Part shown: piece by piece, positions 7,955 to 17,023 of the stretch
How the letters are laid out: every line of letters starts with the position of its first letter
Numbering within the stretch: the stretch's first letter is position 1
Assembly: GCA_963773055.1 (NCBI GenBank)
Contig: CAVYZL010000003.1
Coordinates: 434,001 to 498,000, forward strand
Length of the DNA: 64,000 bases
Direction of reading: 5' to 3'
Origin: PALSA-612 sp963773055
Lineage (GTDB): Bacteria > Actinomycetota > Thermoleophilia > Gaiellales > Gaiellaceae
The notes under the pieces: generated by a model
What the model was told of the DNA's origin: nothing
Seen by the model: the letters and a program-made list of their open reading frames with translations, nothing else
The model's database searches: none
Program-made: the position numbers and the translations under genes

Positions 7955-9688
7955 GTGTCTCGCCGTTTCTCGATCGGCGCGGTTGCCGCGCTCTGCCTCG
8001 TCTCAACGGCTGCCGCGCAGCCGAAGCTGCTCATGCCCGGGGTCACATACGACACCCGGGTCGACTTCACGTTCCACGGGCCGGTCGTGCTACACGTCCT
8101 GACGATGCCGCGTCCCGGCGGGCTGTGGGCGCTCAAGCCCGTGCTGTCGAACGACGCCATCCTCGGGACGGAGAAGGTGACTGCGATCGAGCAGCGAGTC
8201 TCGCCGCTCGCGACCGTCGCCGGCGTCAACGGGGATCGTTTCGCCTCCAACGGTCGCCCGAGCGGCATCCTGATCCGGAACGGGGCGCTCGATCAGGGGC
8301 CGAGCTACGCGCGGTCGAGCATCGGGCTGGACGCAACAGGCGCGCTGCGCGTGGAGAAGGTGCGCCTGCTGCCGACCTGGCAGGGAACCGGGCAACGCCA
8401 GGCTCTGGCCGCCGTCAACAACTCGCCGAGCTCGAGCGGGACGTCGCTCTACACGCCGGCCTGGGGCCCCGCCACGCCTGCAGCTCCCGGCTCGGTCGAG
8501 GTCGTGCTCGAGCCGTTCCCGCCCGCGACGCCGAACGTCGAGGTGTCCGGCAGGGTGGCCTCGGTCGGAGGCGGTGGCGGGACTCCGATCCCGGCGGACG
8601 GCGCCGTCCTTGTCGCCCGCGGCGCGGCGGCGACCAACCGCGTGCGGGCAGAGGCGCCCGCGGGCTCGACCGTCCATGTGCGGCTGATCCTCCAGCCCGA
8701 CTGGGCGGGGGTGACTGACGCGCTCGGCGGCGGTCCGGCTCTCGTCAGGCGCGGCAAGGCGATCTTCGATGCGAACGAAGCGTTCGTCGCCAACCAGCTC
8801 GCTGTGCCCGAGCCGCGGACAGCGGTCGGGCAGCTCAAGGACGGCCGGATCGTGCTCGTGGCCGCCGACGGGCGGCAGCCCGGCTACAGCACGGGCATGA
8901 CCAACTTCGAGCTCGCGCTCGCGCTCGTCAAGCTCGGCGTCGTCACGGGCGCCGCGCTCGACGGAGGGGGCTCGACGGCGATGGCGTTCGACGGTCGTCT
9001 GCTCAACAAGCCCTCGGATAAGCGCGGCGAGCGTGCCGTGTCGGAAGCGCTGTTGATCGGCTACTCCGGCATCCAGGCGCCCGCTCCGGCTGTCTCCGTG
9101 CTCTCGCCGAACGGAGACGGCGTCGCCGAGACCCAGCAGCTCGCGTACAAGGTCGTGCGGCCCTCGACCGTCAACGTCGCGCTGATCGGCCCGGACGGAG
9201 TCGCACGGCAATCGCTCGCGGGGCCGGCTGCGCCAGGGACGTACCCGCTCTCCTGGAACGGCCTGACCACGGAGGGGACGGTCGAGACCGAGGGAACCTG
9301 GCGGTGGTCCCTGAGTGCCACCGACGACCTCGGGCGAGCGTCGTCGTTCGAGCGCGTCTTCACGCTGAACGACACGCTCGGCTTCGCAAGGGCGGTACCG
9401 CTGTCCCTCTCCGTACCACGTCGTAATGCCCGCGCTGTCGCGCAGGCGACGCTCACGCGGGCGGCGACGTTGACGTCGCGGATCGAGACGATAGGCGGCG
9501 CCCTCGTGCGCGATCTGTCGAAGGGCGTCGGGGCACAGCCCGGCACGGTCACGGTCTCGTGGGACGGACGCACGGACCGGGGCGTCGTCGTCCACTCCGG
9601 GACTTTCGTCGCACGGGTGACGGCGAGGAACGAGCTGGGCAGCGTTTCGCTGGCCGCGAAGTTCGGCGTTCGCCGGACCGGAAAGTAG
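7955..9688 (+). CDS. Secreted phosphodiester glycosidase-like protein with FlgD-type Ig domain
   Basis: 577 residues with a signal peptide (to about residue 22, ending STAAAQP). Residues 70-370 match the NAGPA/phosphodiester glycosidase fold: VAGVNGDRF near the start, KDGRIVLVAADG in the middle and the hallmark ALDGGGSTAMAFDG near 335-348. Family members cleave GlcNAc-phosphodiester bonds or act on cell-wall glycans. From about 385 there is a FlgD-like Ig domain (SPNGDGVAE; SWNGLTTEG), with a second, weaker copy at the C terminus (SWDGRTDRG). GTG start. A TAGCCT hexamer ends 11 nt upstream and may be a -10 box. Confidence 0.85.
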   Translation: MSRRFSIGAVAALCLVSTAAAQPKLLMPGVTYDTRVDFTFHGPVVLHVLTMPRPGGLWALKPVLSNDAILGTEKVTAIEQRVSPLATVAGVNGDRFASNGRPSGILIRNGALDQGPSYARSSIGLDATGALRVEKVRLLPTWQGTGQRQALAAVNNSPSSSGTSLYTPAWGPATPAAPGSVEVVLEPFPPATPNVEVSGRVASVGGGGGTPIPADGAVLVARGAAATNRVRAEAPAGSTVHVRLILQPDWAGVTDALGGGPALVRRGKAIFDANEAFVANQLAVPEPRTAVGQLKDGRIVLVAADGRQPGYSTGMTNFELALALVKLGVVTGAALDGGGSTAMAFDGRLLNKPSDKRGERAVSEALLIGYSGIQAPAPAVSVLSPNGDGVAETQQLAYKVVRPSTVNVALIGPDGVARQSLAGPAAPGTYPLSWNGLTTEGTVETEGTWRWSLSATDDLGRASSFERVFTLNDTLGFARAVPLSLSVPRRNARAVAQATLTRAATLTSRIETIGGALVRDLSKGVGAQPGTVTVSWDGRTDRGVVVHSGTFVARVTARNELGSVSLAAKFGVRRTGK

Positions 9689-9691
9689 ACT
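9686..9691 (+). promoter_or_regulatory. TAGACT, candidate -10 box of dedA
   Basis: TAGACT ends 11 nt before the GTG start at 9703 and overlaps the stop codon of the upstream gene. The same hexamer recurs just before several other starts in this window. No convincing -35 box or Shine-Dalgarno sequence is visible, so a leaderless or near-leaderless transcript is inferred. Confidence 0.4.
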
Positions 9692-9702
9692 CGGCGCCGT
9701 TC

Positions 9703-10380
9703 GTGCTCACCGCGTCGATCACGTCGTCGATCACATCGCTGATCGGCGACCACGGCATCTACGCGATCTTCGTGCTGATGCTCGTCGACGCGGTCTTTCC
9801 GGCTTTCAGCGAGCTCGTGATGGTCTACGCGGGGGCGCTCGCCGCCGGGGCCTTTGCCGGCCAGGACGTCGTCGTCTTCGGACATGAGGTCCCCTCCGGC
9901 TGGCAGTCGTTTCTGTGCGTCGTGGCCGCGGGCACGATCGGCTACACCCTCGGCTCGCTGCTGGGCTGGGCGATCGGCGACTACGGTGGCCGGCCGCTCG
10001 TCGAACGGCACGGCCGCTGGTTCCATCTCTCGGCCGAGCGTTTCGATCGGGCGGAACGCTGGTTCGGCCGCTGGGGCGGCTGGGCCGTCTTCCTCGGGCG
10101 CATCACGCCCGTCGTCCGCTCCTTCATCTCGATCCCGGCGGGCGTCTTCCGGCATCCGCTTGGCCCGTACACGTTGCTCACGTTCATAGGCTCGACGCTC
10201 TGGTGCCTCGCGTTCGCTGGCATCGGTTGGGCCGCCGGCTCGAGCTGGGAGCGGTTCCACGAGGACTTCCGCTGGGTCGAGTACGCGATCGTCGCGCTCG
10301 TCATCGTCGGCATCGCAGTGCTGCTCCTGAAATGGCGCTCATCTAGACTGAATCAGCGTGCCGAGGATCCCTCTCGTTGA
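9703..10380 (+). CDS. DedA family membrane protein
   Basis: 225 residues from the GTG at 9703. The frame is open further upstream, but that part is arginine-rich and lies inside the preceding gene. The DedA/SNARE-associated domain shows in FPAFSELVMVYAGALAA, the glycine-rich GYTLGSLLGWAIGDYGG and FLGRITPVVRSFISIPAGVFR, the last holding the conserved RxxPxxRxxxxxPAG-like core. About five hydrophobic segments. Family members handle undecaprenyl phosphate or phospholipid flipping, which fits the surrounding glycan genes; the substrate is not shown by the sequence. Its last 23 bp overlap the next gene. Confidence 0.87.
   Translation: MLTASITSSITSLIGDHGIYAIFVLMLVDAVFPAFSELVMVYAGALAAGAFAGQDVVVFGHEVPSGWQSFLCVVAAGTIGYTLGSLLGWAIGDYGGRPLVERHGRWFHLSAERFDRAERWFGRWGGWAVFLGRITPVVRSFISIPAGVFRHPLGPYTLLTFIGSTLWCLAFAGIGWAAGSSWERFHEDFRWVEYAIVALVIVGIAVLLLKWRSSRLNQRAEDPSR
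10344..10349 (+). promoter_or_regulatory. TAGACT, candidate -10 box of aminotransferase gene
   Basis: TAGACT lies within the 3' end of the DedA gene and ends 8 nt before the GTG start at 10358. Same motif and spacing class as at 17012 and 39408. Inferred from recurrence only. Confidence 0.4.
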
Positions 10381-11446
10381 CGTGCGGGCGCAGTATGCGC
10401 CCCTGATCCCCGAGCTGAAAGAGCGGTTCGCGGACGTTCTGGACGCTGGCGTGTTCATCCTCGGGCCGAACGTCCGCGCCTTCGAGGAGGAGGCGGCCGC
10501 CCGTCTCGGCGTGCCGCACGCGATCGGCGTCGGGAACGGCACGGACGCGATCGTGCTCTGTCTCCAGGCGCTCGAGATCGGGTCTGGCGACGAGATCCTC
10601 TGCCCGGCGTTCACGTTCTATGCCACTGCGGAGGCGATCGCCAGGTGCGGCGCGACCCCCGTGTTCTGCGACATCGACCCGGTGACGCTGAACATCGATC
10701 CTGCGGACGCCGCCCGCAAGGTGACGGAGCGGACGCGCGCGATCATGCCCGTCCATCTCTTCGGGCGGCCGGCGCCGCTCGCCGAGCTGACGCCGCTCGG
10801 CGTGCCGATCTTCGAGGACGCGGCGCAGGCGTTCGGCGCGCCCGGGGTCGCATCAACGGGCATCGTCTCGACCTTCAGCTTCTTCCCGACGAAGAACCTC
10901 TTCTGCCTCGGCGACGGAGGGCTCGTAGTCTCAACGGACGATGACGTCGCCGACCGCGTCCGACGGCTGCGCTTCCACGGGTCGCTCGACAAGAGGACGT
11001 TCGACTACGTCGGCACCAACTCGCGCCTCGACGAGGTGCAGGCCGCGATGCTCCGGCTCTTCCTTACGCACCTCGACGCGTGGAACGCCTCGCGGCGCGA
11101 AGCTGCAGCCCGCTATGCCGAGCTCGGCCTCGGTGAGCTCTGCGAGCTCCCGGCCGACGATCCCGGTCACGTCTACCACATGTACGTCGTGCGGAGCCCG
11201 GAGCGCGATGCGATCGCGGCCGCCCTCCGCGACGCGGAGATCGACCACGCCGCGTACTACGTGACGCCGCTCCACCTCCAGCCGGCGCTGCGCTACCTCG
11301 GCTGGGAGGAGGGATCGCTGCCGGAGACGGAGCGGGCATCGCGCGAGAACCTCGCGCTGCCGCTCTGGGCGGGGATCGACGAGGAGACGCAGGCGCGCGT
11401 CGTGAACGCGATCCGTGCGGCCGTGAGCGTGGGAGCAGCGCATTGA
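10358..11446 (+). CDS. DegT/DnrJ/EryC1 family sugar aminotransferase
   Basis: PLP enzyme of 362 residues that adds an amino group to a 4-keto (or 3-keto) NDP-sugar. Family marks are GVGNGTDAI near residues 55-63, PVHLFGRPAPL, IFEDAAQAFG and the Schiff-base lysine in FFPTKNLFCLGDGG. Its stop overlaps the TTG start of the dehydratase gene (TTGA), so the two are translationally coupled. Such pairs (as PglE with PglF) make 4-amino-4,6-dideoxy sugars, a reasonable inference here. The exact sugar is unknown. Confidence 0.9.
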   Translation: MPRIPLVDVRAQYAPLIPELKERFADVLDAGVFILGPNVRAFEEEAAARLGVPHAIGVGNGTDAIVLCLQALEIGSGDEILCPAFTFYATAEAIARCGATPVFCDIDPVTLNIDPADAARKVTERTRAIMPVHLFGRPAPLAELTPLGVPIFEDAAQAFGAPGVASTGIVSTFSFFPTKNLFCLGDGGLVVSTDDDVADRVRRLRFHGSLDKRTFDYVGTNSRLDEVQAAMLRLFLTHLDAWNASRREAAARYAELGLGELCELPADDPGHVYHMYVVRSPERDAIAAALRDAEIDHAAYYVTPLHLQPALRYLGWEEGSLPETERASRENLALPLWAGIDEETQARVVNAIRAAVSVGAAH

Positions 11447-13317
11447 TCAACCGCCATCGCCTCTGGCAGCTCGCCGCCGACGCTGCGCTGATCGTCGCTG
11501 CGTGGTACCTCGCTTTCCGGCTTCGGTTCGACACGCCGAAGATCCCGCCGTACTACGAGACCCTGCTCTGGCGGTCGCTCCCGATCGTGCTCGTCGTCCA
11601 GCTCGGGATTTTCCTCCTCTTCGGCTTCTACAACCGCTGGTGGCGGTACGTCTCGACCCGGGACATGTGGACGGCCGTGCGTGGTGTGTCGGTCGCCTGC
11701 CTCGCCTCGAGCCTCGTCGTCTATTTCGTCTCGCCCGTCGAGCAGATCCGTCTGCCGCGGTCGATCGCGATCATGGACTGGCTGCTGCTGCTCGCATTCG
11801 TCGCCGGCTCGCGGATGCTCGCGCGCACGATCCTCGAGCGCCCGTCGCGCAAGGGCCTCGTCGCGCGTGGCCGGGAGGTGATCGTCGTCGGCGCAGGCGA
11901 TGCCGCCCAGGTGATCGTCAAGGAGATGCTGAAGTCGCCGGCCGCCGGGACGACGCCGATCGGGCTCGTCGACGACGACCCGCGGAAGCAGGGCCTGCGC
12001 GTCCACGGCGTGCGGGTACTAGGGACGACCTCGGATCTGTGGCGGATCCTGCGCGAGCAGCACCCGGACGAGGTGCATATCGCGATGCCGTCCGCGCCTG
12101 GCGAAACGCGCCAGCGCGTCGTCGACGCCGCGCGGGCGGAGGGCGTCCCCGTGAAGACGCTGCCCGGCCTGCACGAGCTGATCGCGGGCGACGTCGATCT
12201 CACCGGACAGATCCGGCCCGTCCAGGTGGAGGACGTGCTCGGGCGCGAGCAGGTGGAGGTCGATCTCGAGACGGTCGCCAAGTACGTCGTCGACGAGACG
12301 GTGCTCGTGACCGGCGCCGGCGGCTCGATTGGCTCCGAGCTCTGCCGGCAGATCGCGCGCATCGGGTGCAAGCGGTTGATCCTCGTCGACCAGGGCGAGA
12401 CGCCGCTGTTCGAGATCGAGCGCGAGCTCGTGGACCAGCGCGGCTTCCCTCCGAGCGTGCCCGTGCTCGCGGACGTCGGCAACCTCCAGAAGATGCGCCA
12501 GGTGTTCGAGCGCTACACACCCGGCGTCGTCTTCCATGCCGCCGCCTACAAGCACGTGCCGCTGATGGAGGCGAACCCGCTCGAGTCGGTGCGGAACAAC
12601 TCCCTCGCGACGCGGACGATCGCGCAGGTGGCGATCGAGTTCGGCGCCAAGCGCTTCGTCCTCGTCTCGACCGACAAGGCGGTCAACCCGAAGACCGTGA
12701 TGGGCCAGTCGAAGGCGCTCTGCGAATGGATCGTCGAGACGTACGGCCACCGCCTGGACATCGAGACGCGGTTCGTCGCAGTGCGCTTCGGGAACGTCCT
12801 CGGCTCCTCGGGCAGCGTGATCCCGATCTTCCGGCGGCAGATCGAGCGCGGCGGTCCCGTGACGATTACGCATCCCGAGATGACGCGCTTCTTCATGACG
12901 ATCCCCGAAGCCGTGTCGTTGACCGTTCAGGCAGGCGCGATCGGCGGGCGCGGTGAGATCTTCGTCCTCGACATGGGCGAGCCGGTGCGCATCGTCGATC
13001 TCGCGCGGAACATGATCCTGCTGTCGGGCAAGGATCCCGACCGCGACATCGCGATCGAGTACGTCGGCGCTCGGCCCGGCGAGAAGCTCCACGAGGAGCT
13101 GTGGTCGGAGGGCGAGCACGTCGCCGCGACCGGCCATCCGAAGATCCGGCTCGTCACGCGGCCGTCGATTGACGCTTCGTGGCTCGACGACGAGCTCGCG
13201 GAGCTCGAAGGAATGGTCGAGCGCGGCGAGACGCTCGATCTCGTCGCGCGCCTCGGGGCGATGATGAAGGCACCGAGCCGGCTGCCGGCGGCCGAGTCCC
13301 TTCCTGCCGACCTCTGA
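11443..13317 (+). CDS. CapD/FlaA1-type NDP-sugar 4,6-dehydratase, membrane-anchored
   Basis: 624 residues in three parts: four N-terminal membrane helices (to about 125), a first Rossmann domain (VIVVGAGDAAQVIVKE near 145-160) and a second SDR domain starting VTGAGGSIGSE at about 289. The catalytic region reads STDKAVNPKTVMGQSK (about 409-424), where Met replaces the usual Tyr of Y-x-x-x-K, as in the PglF/WbpM/FlaA1 dehydratases. The likely substrate is a UDP-N-acetylhexosamine. TTG start overlapping the aminotransferase stop. A stem-loop follows the gene. Confidence 0.92.
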   Translation: MINRHRLWQLAADAALIVAAWYLAFRLRFDTPKIPPYYETLLWRSLPIVLVVQLGIFLLFGFYNRWWRYVSTRDMWTAVRGVSVACLASSLVVYFVSPVEQIRLPRSIAIMDWLLLLAFVAGSRMLARTILERPSRKGLVARGREVIVVGAGDAAQVIVKEMLKSPAAGTTPIGLVDDDPRKQGLRVHGVRVLGTTSDLWRILREQHPDEVHIAMPSAPGETRQRVVDAARAEGVPVKTLPGLHELIAGDVDLTGQIRPVQVEDVLGREQVEVDLETVAKYVVDETVLVTGAGGSIGSELCRQIARIGCKRLILVDQGETPLFEIERELVDQRGFPPSVPVLADVGNLQKMRQVFERYTPGVVFHAAAYKHVPLMEANPLESVRNNSLATRTIAQVAIEFGAKRFVLVSTDKAVNPKTVMGQSKALCEWIVETYGHRLDIETRFVAVRFGNVLGSSGSVIPIFRRQIERGGPVTITHPEMTRFFMTIPEAVSLTVQAGAIGGRGEIFVLDMGEPVRIVDLARNMILLSGKDPDRDIAIEYVGARPGEKLHEELWSEGEHVAATGHPKIRLVTRPSIDASWLDDELAELEGMVERGETLDLVARLGAMMKAPSRLPAAESLPADL

Positions 13318-13331
13318 GGCTTCAGCGCTTC

Positions 13332-13356
13332 GCTATCCCCTGCACCGAGGGGTAGC
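13332..13356 (+). terminator. Stem-loop after the dehydratase gene
   Basis: GCTA-T-CCCCT (13332-13341) and AGGGG-TAGC (13348-13356) form a 9-bp stem with one bulged T and a 6-nt loop. It lies 15 bp past the stop codon, in a 125-bp stretch without genes between two convergent genes. No T-run follows. Nothing else is recognisable in that stretch. Confidence 0.45.
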
Positions 13357-13442
13357 CGGGCGAGGCCGGAGACGGCGGCAGCGCGAGCGACGTGAGCGTC
13401 ACTGCGGCCGATGATGACGCGTCGCGATCGCCCGGCCGGTGG

Positions 13443-14448
13443 TCAAAGCGGTAGCAGCCGCTCGAGCAGGAGCCGCGGATCGCGCCGGACGCGGTCAGTG
13501 GCTCGCGCGTCGGACTTTGCGATCACGAGCTCCGCGGGGTCGCGAAGGATGGCGAGGCGGCCGGTGCGGATCAGTTCCTCGTCGACGCCGCCGAGCCTCC
13601 CGGCGAACACCGTGTAGACCGGGACTCCCAGTGCCACCGCCTCCCGGTTCATCGTGCCCGCCGGCGGACACTACGAGGTCGGCGAGCGCGACGAGGCTCT
13701 GGGCATCGACGGCGTGCGGCGGCGCGATCACGCTCGGAAGCGCGAGCGCGGCGAGGCGCTCTCGCTGCTCGGGGGTACGGGGTAGCACGACGGCGTGCAC
13801 GTCATCGCGACGGCCGAGCGCGTCGAGCGTACGCGGGAACAGCTCGTTCTCGGAACGGTGGTAGAGGGATACGTCCGGGGGCGGGCGAAGGACGGCGAGC
13901 GTGCGTGAGCGCTCGACGCCGACCTCGTCGAGCACGGTCGGATCCGGCTCGAAGTCGGCGAGGTAGTACTCCTCCTTCAGGCCCGGGTAGCGCTGGAGCT
14001 TGGGCGGGTGGAGGCCGTATCGCTTCAGCCGCTTGGCCGGGATCGCCTCGGGCACGGTCACGCGTGTCGCAGCGCGGCAGCCGAGCTCGTGCTGCGCGAA
14101 CGCGAACTCGTAGTCGAAGGTCGTCCCGCTCGGGATCCGGAGGCGCCTGGCCGTGAGCGTGAGGTCGTGTGACCCGTGAGCGAGCGCGACGTCGAAGCCG
14201 CGGCCGCGCGCCCAGCGGTGGAGCGCGTGTAGCCGGGTCGCCATCGCGCGGGTCTTCGACAGGCGGGAACGGCCGCCGTGCTCGCCGACGATCGTCGCGT
14301 CAATGCCGTGCAGCGCAAGCAGCTCAACCGTTTGGGCATAGGCTCTCGAGGTCACTTCGACCTCGTGGCCGTCTTTGCGGAGGATCTCGATCAGCGGCCG
14401 AAAAAATGGCACGTGCGGGGAGTTCGTGATGTCGATCCAGACGCGCAC
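13443..14448 (-). pseudogene. DUF354 family protein (glycosyltransferase-like fold), frameshifted
   Basis: DUF354 proteins resemble UDP-GlcNAc 2-epimerase/GT-B folds and are usually found with surface sugar genes. The GTG start at 14448 gives VWIDITNSPHVPFFRPLI, and the frame runs to LADLVVSAGG. Near 13656-13660 one extra base throws it out; the next frame continues with the expected (T)MNREAVALGVPVYTVFAGRLGGVDEELI and ends at 13443. With one base removed the protein would be 334 residues, normal for the family. Conservation on both sides suggests a sequence error. Convergent with the dehydratase gene. Confidence 0.8.
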
Positions 14449-14467
14449 GCGGCGACTCTACCGGGCA

Positions 14468-14517
14468 CCTGTGGACGAACCGGCACGCATTTCTCACACC
14501 TCCAGTGCCAGGCACTG
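14468..14517. repeat. Intergenic repeat, copy 1 (conserved 14-mer plus palindrome)
   Basis: Starts with CCTGTGGACGAACC (14468-14481), found again exactly at 23796-23809, with similar sequence following both. It ends in the perfect palindrome CAGTGCC-A-GGCACTG (14503-14517). The combination resembles REP-type elements mobilised by RAYT transposases, but no such transposase is in the window. It lies between the DUF354 and LysR start regions. Confidence 0.6.
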
Positions 14518-14560
14518 CGACCCAAGTTGGTGCTGATTCGTTGTAAGCGTGTGGCCGTGA

Positions 14561-14566
14561 TATAAG
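14561..14566 (+). promoter_or_regulatory. TATAAG, candidate -10 box of the LysR gene
   Basis: TATAAG ends 8 nt before the ATG at 14575, with no Shine-Dalgarno sequence in between. TTGTAA at 14541-14546 is a possible but too closely spaced -35 element. LysR genes are often autoregulated from this region. Confidence 0.4.
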
Positions 14567-14574
14567 CCAGGTTT

Positions 14575-15468
14575 ATGGAGACGAAGCAGCTTGCTGCATT
14601 CTGCGCGGTCGTCGAGCGGCGGAGCTTCTCCCAGGCGGCGGCCTCCCTCGGCGTCACTCAGCCGGCGGTCAGCCAGCAGGTGCGTGCGCTCGAGCGGCGC
14701 ATCGGACAGCAGCTGCTCGACCGCTCGGGCCGCCGGGTCGTCCCGACCGACGCAGGCCAGAGGCTTTACCGCTCGGCGCAGCGGGTGCTCGTAGCCGAGG
14801 AGCAGCTGCTTTCTGGGCTCACCGGCACGGAGGACGGCGAGCTGACGGGGACGCTCGAGATTGGCGCGTCGACAGGGCCGGCCGCGATCGTCGTGCCGCT
14901 CCTCCTAGGCGAGTTCGCGCGCGAACACCCGCGGCTACGCGTCGAGCTCGCCGTGCACGACACACAGACGGTCGTCTCGCTCGTCGCCGAGCGGGAGCTC
15001 GAGCTCGGCATCGTGGGAGCAGCTCGCCGGCACCGGTCGGTCGAGTTCTCGCCGTTCTTCAGCGACGCTGTGATCCTCGTCTGCCCACCGGAGCACCGGT
15101 TTGCCGGCCGCACCGTCACGCTGGACGAGCTTGGCGAGGGGCCGCTGATCGTGATGCAGGAGGGAGCCGGCGTGCGTCAGCTCGTCGAGGACGAGCTTCG
15201 CCGACAGGGCAAGAGGCTGCGCGACCTGCGGCCCAGCCTCGTGCTCGGGCTCCAGGAGTCCGTCCGCTCCGCCGTTGCCGCCGGATACGGCGTCACGTTC
15301 ATCTCCCGGCGGGCGGTGGAGGCGGACCTCGAGACGGGAAGGCTCGCTGAGGTCCGCGTCGAGGGCCTCGATCTCGAGCGCAAGGTCTCGATCGCACGCG
15401 CGGCGGGCCGTGTCCCGAGCCGCGCGGCCGAGGCGTTTCTCTCCTTTGCCGCGGAGCGCCTCACGTGA
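14575..15468 (+). CDS. LysR family transcriptional regulator
   Basis: 297 residues. The N-terminal winged HTH is typical: FCAVVERRSFSQAAASLGVTQPAVSQQVRALERRIG is split across residues 9-43, with the recognition helix near TQPAVSQQV. A linker helix follows, then the periplasmic-binding-protein-like effector domain (from about 90). The stop overlaps the start of the downstream dehydrogenase (GTGA). This is unusual, as LysR regulators are more often divergent from their targets. It may control that enzyme; the inducer is unknown. Confidence 0.92.
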   Translation: METKQLAAFCAVVERRSFSQAAASLGVTQPAVSQQVRALERRIGQQLLDRSGRRVVPTDAGQRLYRSAQRVLVAEEQLLSGLTGTEDGELTGTLEIGASTGPAAIVVPLLLGEFAREHPRLRVELAVHDTQTVVSLVAERELELGIVGAARRHRSVEFSPFFSDAVILVCPPEHRFAGRTVTLDELGEGPLIVMQEGAGVRQLVEDELRRQGKRLRDLRPSLVLGLQESVRSAVAAGYGVTFISRRAVEADLETGRLAEVRVEGLDLERKVSIARAAGRVPSRAAEAFLSFAAERLT

Positions 15469-16376
15469 TCGTCCGCTGGGGCCTCGGCCAGCTCGAGCCG
15501 CTGCTCGCAGAGCTCGAAATTGAGCGGCCGTTCCTCGTCACGAGCGCGCGCTGGCAGGAGCTCGATCTGCCCGCTGCGGAGACATGGACCGAGATCCCGT
15601 CTCACCGCATCGAAGCTCCGGAAGGCGTCGACGGCGTGCTCGCAGTCGGTGGCGGCAGCTCGATCGACACGGCCAAGGCGGCGTCGGCGGCCACGGGCCT
15701 GCCGCTCGTCTCGGTGCCGACCACGTACTCGGGCGCAGAGTGGACGCCTACGTACGGCATTCGCGACCCGGGCAAGCGGATGGTGGGAGGGGGCGGCGGG
15801 GCGCTGCCGACCGGCATCGTCTACGAGCCGGAGCTCACCCTCGGCCTGCCACGGCCCGCCTCGGGCGGTACCGCCATGAACGCACTCGCCCACTGTGTGG
15901 AGGCTCTCTACCCCGCCGATCTGGAAGTGGCACGCAAGGGCGCGGCGGCGATCGTCGAGTGGCTGCCGCTCGTGCTCGACGACCTGGACGATCTCGACGC
16001 GCGAACGCATCTGCTCGAAGGCGCCTGCTTCGCTGGAGAGGCCCTTGCGCTCCACGGTCTAGCGCTCGGGCACGCGATGGCGCAGGCGATCGGTGGCCGG
16101 TACGGGCTTCCGCACGGGGCGCTCAACGCGATCTGCCTCCCGGCGGCGATGCGCTTCAACGCCGAGACCGCGCCGGGCTTCCTCGATGTGGTGTCGATCG
16201 AGACGGCCGAGCGGCTCGCGCGGCTCGCGGGCTTCACGCGGCTTCGGGATCTCGGCGTGCCGGAGGAGGATCTCGACGAGCTCGCGGTCGCGGTCGAGGC
16301 ACGCCCTGGCGCGAAGGCGAATCCGCGACCGGCTACCGTCGAAGAGATCGCCGAGCTGCTGCGATCCGTCTGGTAG
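15465..16376 (+). CDS. Iron-type alcohol dehydrogenase, maleylacetate reductase-like, short
   Basis: 303 residues, shorter than the roughly 350 usual for the family; the N-terminal nucleotide-binding part is compact. The NAD(P) motif GGGSSIDTAKA is near 63-73. PTTYSGAEWTPTYGI (about 86-100) is close to the PTTYAGSEMTP motif of maleylacetate reductases. Probable metal ligands are the histidines in LAHCVEALY, GLALGHAMAQ and YGLPHGAL. GTG start coupled to the LysR stop. Maleylacetate reductase would suggest aromatic ring breakdown, but no other gene of that route adjoins, so the substrate is open. Confidence 0.75.
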   Translation: MIVRWGLGQLEPLLAELEIERPFLVTSARWQELDLPAAETWTEIPSHRIEAPEGVDGVLAVGGGSSIDTAKAASAATGLPLVSVPTTYSGAEWTPTYGIRDPGKRMVGGGGGALPTGIVYEPELTLGLPRPASGGTAMNALAHCVEALYPADLEVARKGAAAIVEWLPLVLDDLDDLDARTHLLEGACFAGEALALHGLALGHAMAQAIGGRYGLPHGALNAICLPAAMRFNAETAPGFLDVVSIETAERLARLAGFTRLRDLGVPEEDLDELAVAVEARPGAKANPRPATVEEIAELLRSVW

Positions 16377-16975
16377 CGCCGGCGACGAACGGGTCGGACA
16401 GTCGGCTCAGCCAGCCGACGAGCGTCTCGATCGTCGGGCGTCCGAGCGTCGTCACGAGCACGGCGGCGGCAAGACCGGTGGCCGCACCGGCGCCCACGTC
16501 GCTCGGGTAGTGGAGCCCGAGGAGGACGCGCGAGACGCCGATCGCCGTCGCGCCGAGGAGAAACAGGAGTCCGAGCCTCCGACTGAAGAACAGCACGGCA
16601 AAGGCGATCGCGAACGCAGCCGTCGCGTGGTCGCTCGGAAACGACGGATCGGCGGACCGGTGCGCGACGAGAACGGTCTCGCCGGGATGGGCGACGAACG
16701 GCCGGTCGCGAGACCAGAGCGACGCGATCAGCTGGTTGAACAGCAGCCCGATGCCTGCGGCGGCGAGCGCGGACGCGGTCGCGAGCTTCAACCGCGGCGA
16801 GCCGCCGGGGCGCGCGAAGAACCAGAGCGCGCAGATCGCGAGCCCGAACAGCGGGGCGCTGAGCGATCCGAAGTGCTGCACGGTGTCCTCGAGCGGGTCG
16901 TGCCGGCCCATCGGGCTGTTCAGGAAGTGGAAGAGCGACCAGTCCAGACCACCGATGGTACCGGCGCGGGCGCAT
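16333..16975 (-). pseudogene. PAP2 superfamily membrane phosphatase, start region possibly frameshifted
   Basis: PAP2/undecaprenyl-diphosphatase-type membrane enzyme. The three phosphatase motifs are visible: SLWSRDRPF, PSFPSDHATAAF and SRVLLGLHYPSDV, among about six helices. The body frame has no ATG, GTG or TTG start near GGLDWSLFHFLN. An ATG at 16975, 8 nt after a TATAAC box (minus strand), lies one frame off; removing one base near 16960 would join it in frame. Otherwise the start would have to be non-standard (ATC at 16956) or much further upstream, inside the divergent gene. Its 3' end overlaps the dehydrogenase gene by 44 bp. Confidence 0.75.
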
Positions 16976-16983
16976 AATCTCCC

Positions 16984-16989
16984 GTTATA
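16984..16989 (-). promoter_or_regulatory. TATAAC, candidate -10 box of the PAP2 gene (minus strand)
   Basis: On the minus strand TATAAC is followed after 8 nt by the ATG at 16975. This matches the spacing of the other suspected leaderless starts and is the main reason to prefer that ATG. Confidence 0.4.
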
Positions 16990-17011
16990 CGACGAATTAG
17001 AAGGTCGGTGG

Positions 17012-17017
17012 TAGACT
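17012..17017 (+). promoter_or_regulatory. TAGACT, candidate -10 box of the sulfur operon
   Basis: TAGACT ends 6 nt before the GTG at 17024, leaving no room for a Shine-Dalgarno site. If real, it drives all eight overlapping genes from 17024 to 23761. No clear -35 box is visible. Confidence 0.45.
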
Positions 17018-17023
17018 CGTGCG

